Assembly (NCBI RefSeq): GCF_003012795.1
Contig: NZ_PXYH01000009.1
Location: 62,001-126,000 of the forward strand
Source: Zobellella taiwanensis
Lineage (GTDB): Bacteria > Pseudomonadota > Gammaproteobacteria > Enterobacterales > Aeromonadaceae
DNA: 64,000 nt
Direction of reading: 5' to 3'
The notes under the pieces were generated by a model. That model did not search any database. It was not told the origin of the DNA and worked only from the letters and a program-made list of their open reading frames with translations. This document shows, piece by piece, positions 63,123 to 64,000 of this stretch. Each line of letters opens with the position of its first letter. The stretch's first letter is position 1. The position numbers were made by a program, and so were the translations under genes.

Positions 63123-63677
63123 ATGGACGCACTGGAACTGTTACTGAACCGCCATTCCTGCCCCCGCCTGGCCGAGCCGGCCCCGGCGGGCGAGCAACTT
63201 GAGCTTATCTTCAAGGCCGGGCTACGCGCCCCGGATCACGCCACCCTGACGCCCTGGGAGTTTATTGTCTTTGCCGGCGAGCAGCGCTACCGGCTGGGCG
63301 ACATACTGGCAGCGGCGGCCGAGGCCAGGGGCGAGGTGCCGGAGGCGGTGGACAAGGCCCGCAACGCGCCCCTGCGCGCGCCCCTGGTGATCGCCGTGGC
63401 GGCCAGGGTCAAACCCCACGACAAGGTGCCCGAGCTGGAGCAGCACTTGTCCGCCGGCTGCGCTCTGATGGCGATGCAGATGGCGGCCCAGGCCCAGGGT
63501 TTCAACGGCATCTGGCGCTCCGGCTGGTTTATCTTCGATCGTGGCGTGCACCGGCAACTGGGGCTGGGCGAGCAGGATCAACTGGTGGGCTTTTTGTACC
63601 TGGGCACACCGCTGATGGAGGTACGCAAGCTGCCCGAGCGGGATCCCGCCCAGTTTGTGCGTTATTTCGACCGTTAA
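63123..63677 (+). CDS. ydjA: Nitroreductase-family protein YdjA
   Basis: A 184-residue FMN oxidoreductase of the YdjA branch: LELLLNRHSCPRLAEPAP, GLRAPDHATLTPWEFIVFAG, and the C-terminal FNGIWRSGWFIFDRGVHRQLGLGEQDQLVGFLYLGTP. The natural substrate is unknown. In E. coli ydjA neighbours sppA and ansA, as here with fadH inserted. Own start region of 73 bases after fadH. Confidence 0.92.
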   Translation: MDALELLLNRHSCPRLAEPAPAGEQLELIFKAGLRAPDHATLTPWEFIVFAGEQRYRLGDILAAAAEARGEVPEAVDKARNAPLRAPLVIAVAARVKPHDKVPELEQHLSAGCALMAMQMAAQAQGFNGIWRSGWFIFDRGVHRQLGLGEQDQLVGFLYLGTPLMEVRKLPERDPAQFVRYFDR

Positions 63678-63680
63678 AAC

Positions 63681-63727
63681 AAAAAAGGGGTCGGAGTCAA
63701 TTTTAAATTGACTCCGACCCCTTTTTT
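63681..63727. terminator. Bidirectional terminator, 47-base near-perfect palindrome
   Basis: 23-base arms around a single central T: AAAAAAGGGGTCGGAGTCAA plus ATTT, mirrored on the other side and ending in TTTTTTT. It lies 3 bases after ydjA and touches the mobA stop codon, so it serves both convergent genes. The GGGGTCGGAGTCAATTT core looks like a dispersed REP-type palindrome (inference). Confidence 0.85.
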
Positions 63728-64000
63728 TCAGCGACGGCGCTGTTTTTCCAGCTCGGCCAGGGCATGGGGGGTGTTGAGGTTGAAAAAAGCGCCGGCTTCG
63801 TCGCTAAAGTCCACCGGCACCAGTTGATGGCGCTCGTACCACAGCTGCAGTTTGCGGTCGCCGCCGTCCAGGTAATTGTTCAGGGATGGCAGCAAGGACT
63901 GATGCAGCAGGGCGGTGGCGGCGTGCAGCCGGGCACCGTCGTCCACCACCGCTATTTGATCGTGGCGGTGCACGGCGGCGCACAGGCGGCGGGCCAGGTC
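63728..64000 (-). CDS. mobA: Molybdenum cofactor guanylyltransferase MobA, 3' part
   Basis: The C-terminal 90 residues of MobA; the 5' part lies beyond the right window edge, and the frame is open to base 64000. Recognised by LARRLCAAV, LHAATALLHQSLLPSLNNYLDGGDRKLQLWYE and the terminal VDFSDEAGAFFNLNTPHALAELE, which match the end of E. coli MobA. MobA joins GMP to molybdopterin to make the bis-MGD cofactor used by TtrA and similar reductases. Confidence 0.85.
   Translation of the reverse strand, partial: DLARRLCAAVHRHDQIAVVDDGARLHAATALLHQSLLPSLNNYLDGGDRKLQLWYERHQLVPVDFSDEAGAFFNLNTPHALAELEKQRRR

Overview
The window is GC-rich, densely coded DNA from a gammaproteobacterium. TyrR, AroH, FadH, Tas, BtuCD and a ydjA/sppA/ansA neighbourhood resemble the enteric/Vibrio/Aeromonas side of the class. 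A complete heterotetrameric sarcosine oxidase operon and many cyclic-di-GMP proteins suggest a free-living, probably aquatic, facultatively anaerobic organism. Aeromonadaceae (Zobellella/Oceanimonas-like) is my best guess; it is an inference from gene content, not a database match. No rRNA, tRNA, CRISPR array, prophage or complete insertion sequence was seen.

Layout. 1-840: remnants of a TRAP transporter (frameshifted dctQ, truncated dctM). 974-4755: a YqaE/Pmp3 peptide, an MFS transporter, a gamma-glutamyltransferase lipoprotein and a DOPA-dioxygenase-like protein. 5201-10548: an NhaC antiporter and a TorS/TorR-like phosphorelay with its own periplasmic binding protein; four decameric repeats precede the regulator gene. 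10701-20073: a GlxA/AraC-type regulator divergent from glyA-soxBDAG-purU-cupin, a sarcosine demethylation and one-carbon operon. 20235-25410: a decayed VAO-type flavoprotein, an orphan PcaQ-like regulator, TyrR with its own TyrR box, a thioesterase and a MocR-type regulator. 25407-25827: a MITE-like element. 25959-33900: CcoG, a CHASE-PAS-GGDEF-EAL-CZB protein, Tas, and an RsbQ-like hydrolase overlapping a PAS-GGDEF gene. 34028-43956: PhoX behind a PHO box, small envelope proteins, a divergent GNAT-C39 / RimK-like pair, a PAS-GGDEF-EAL protein, MsrA/MsrB and a TauE/SafE exporter. 44954-50442: BtuCD, AroH, a VOC/monooxygenase divergent pair, a luciferase-like oxidoreductase and a prolyl-tRNA editing protein. 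50794-58016: tetrathionate reductase ttrBCA with divergent ttrSR. 58020-64000: ansA, sppA, fadH, ydjA and the 3' part of mobA.

How the parts work together. The sox operon oxidises sarcosine to glycine plus a one-carbon unit on tetrahydrofolate; GlyA and PurU handle the products. The ttr genes give tetrathionate respiration under a two-component system, and mobA at the right edge would serve the molybdenum cofactor of TtrA. Three GGDEF proteins lie in 27361-41896, one of them fused to a zinc-sensing type domain and one coupled to an RsbQ-like hydrolase.

The least explained items are a structured repeat present in two diverged copies (about 25489-25743 and 50521-50768) whose stems keep pairing although their sequences differ, the TIR-bounded element that contains the first copy, the RsbQ/PAS-GGDEF module, and the RimK-like/GNAT-C39 peptide-modification pair.
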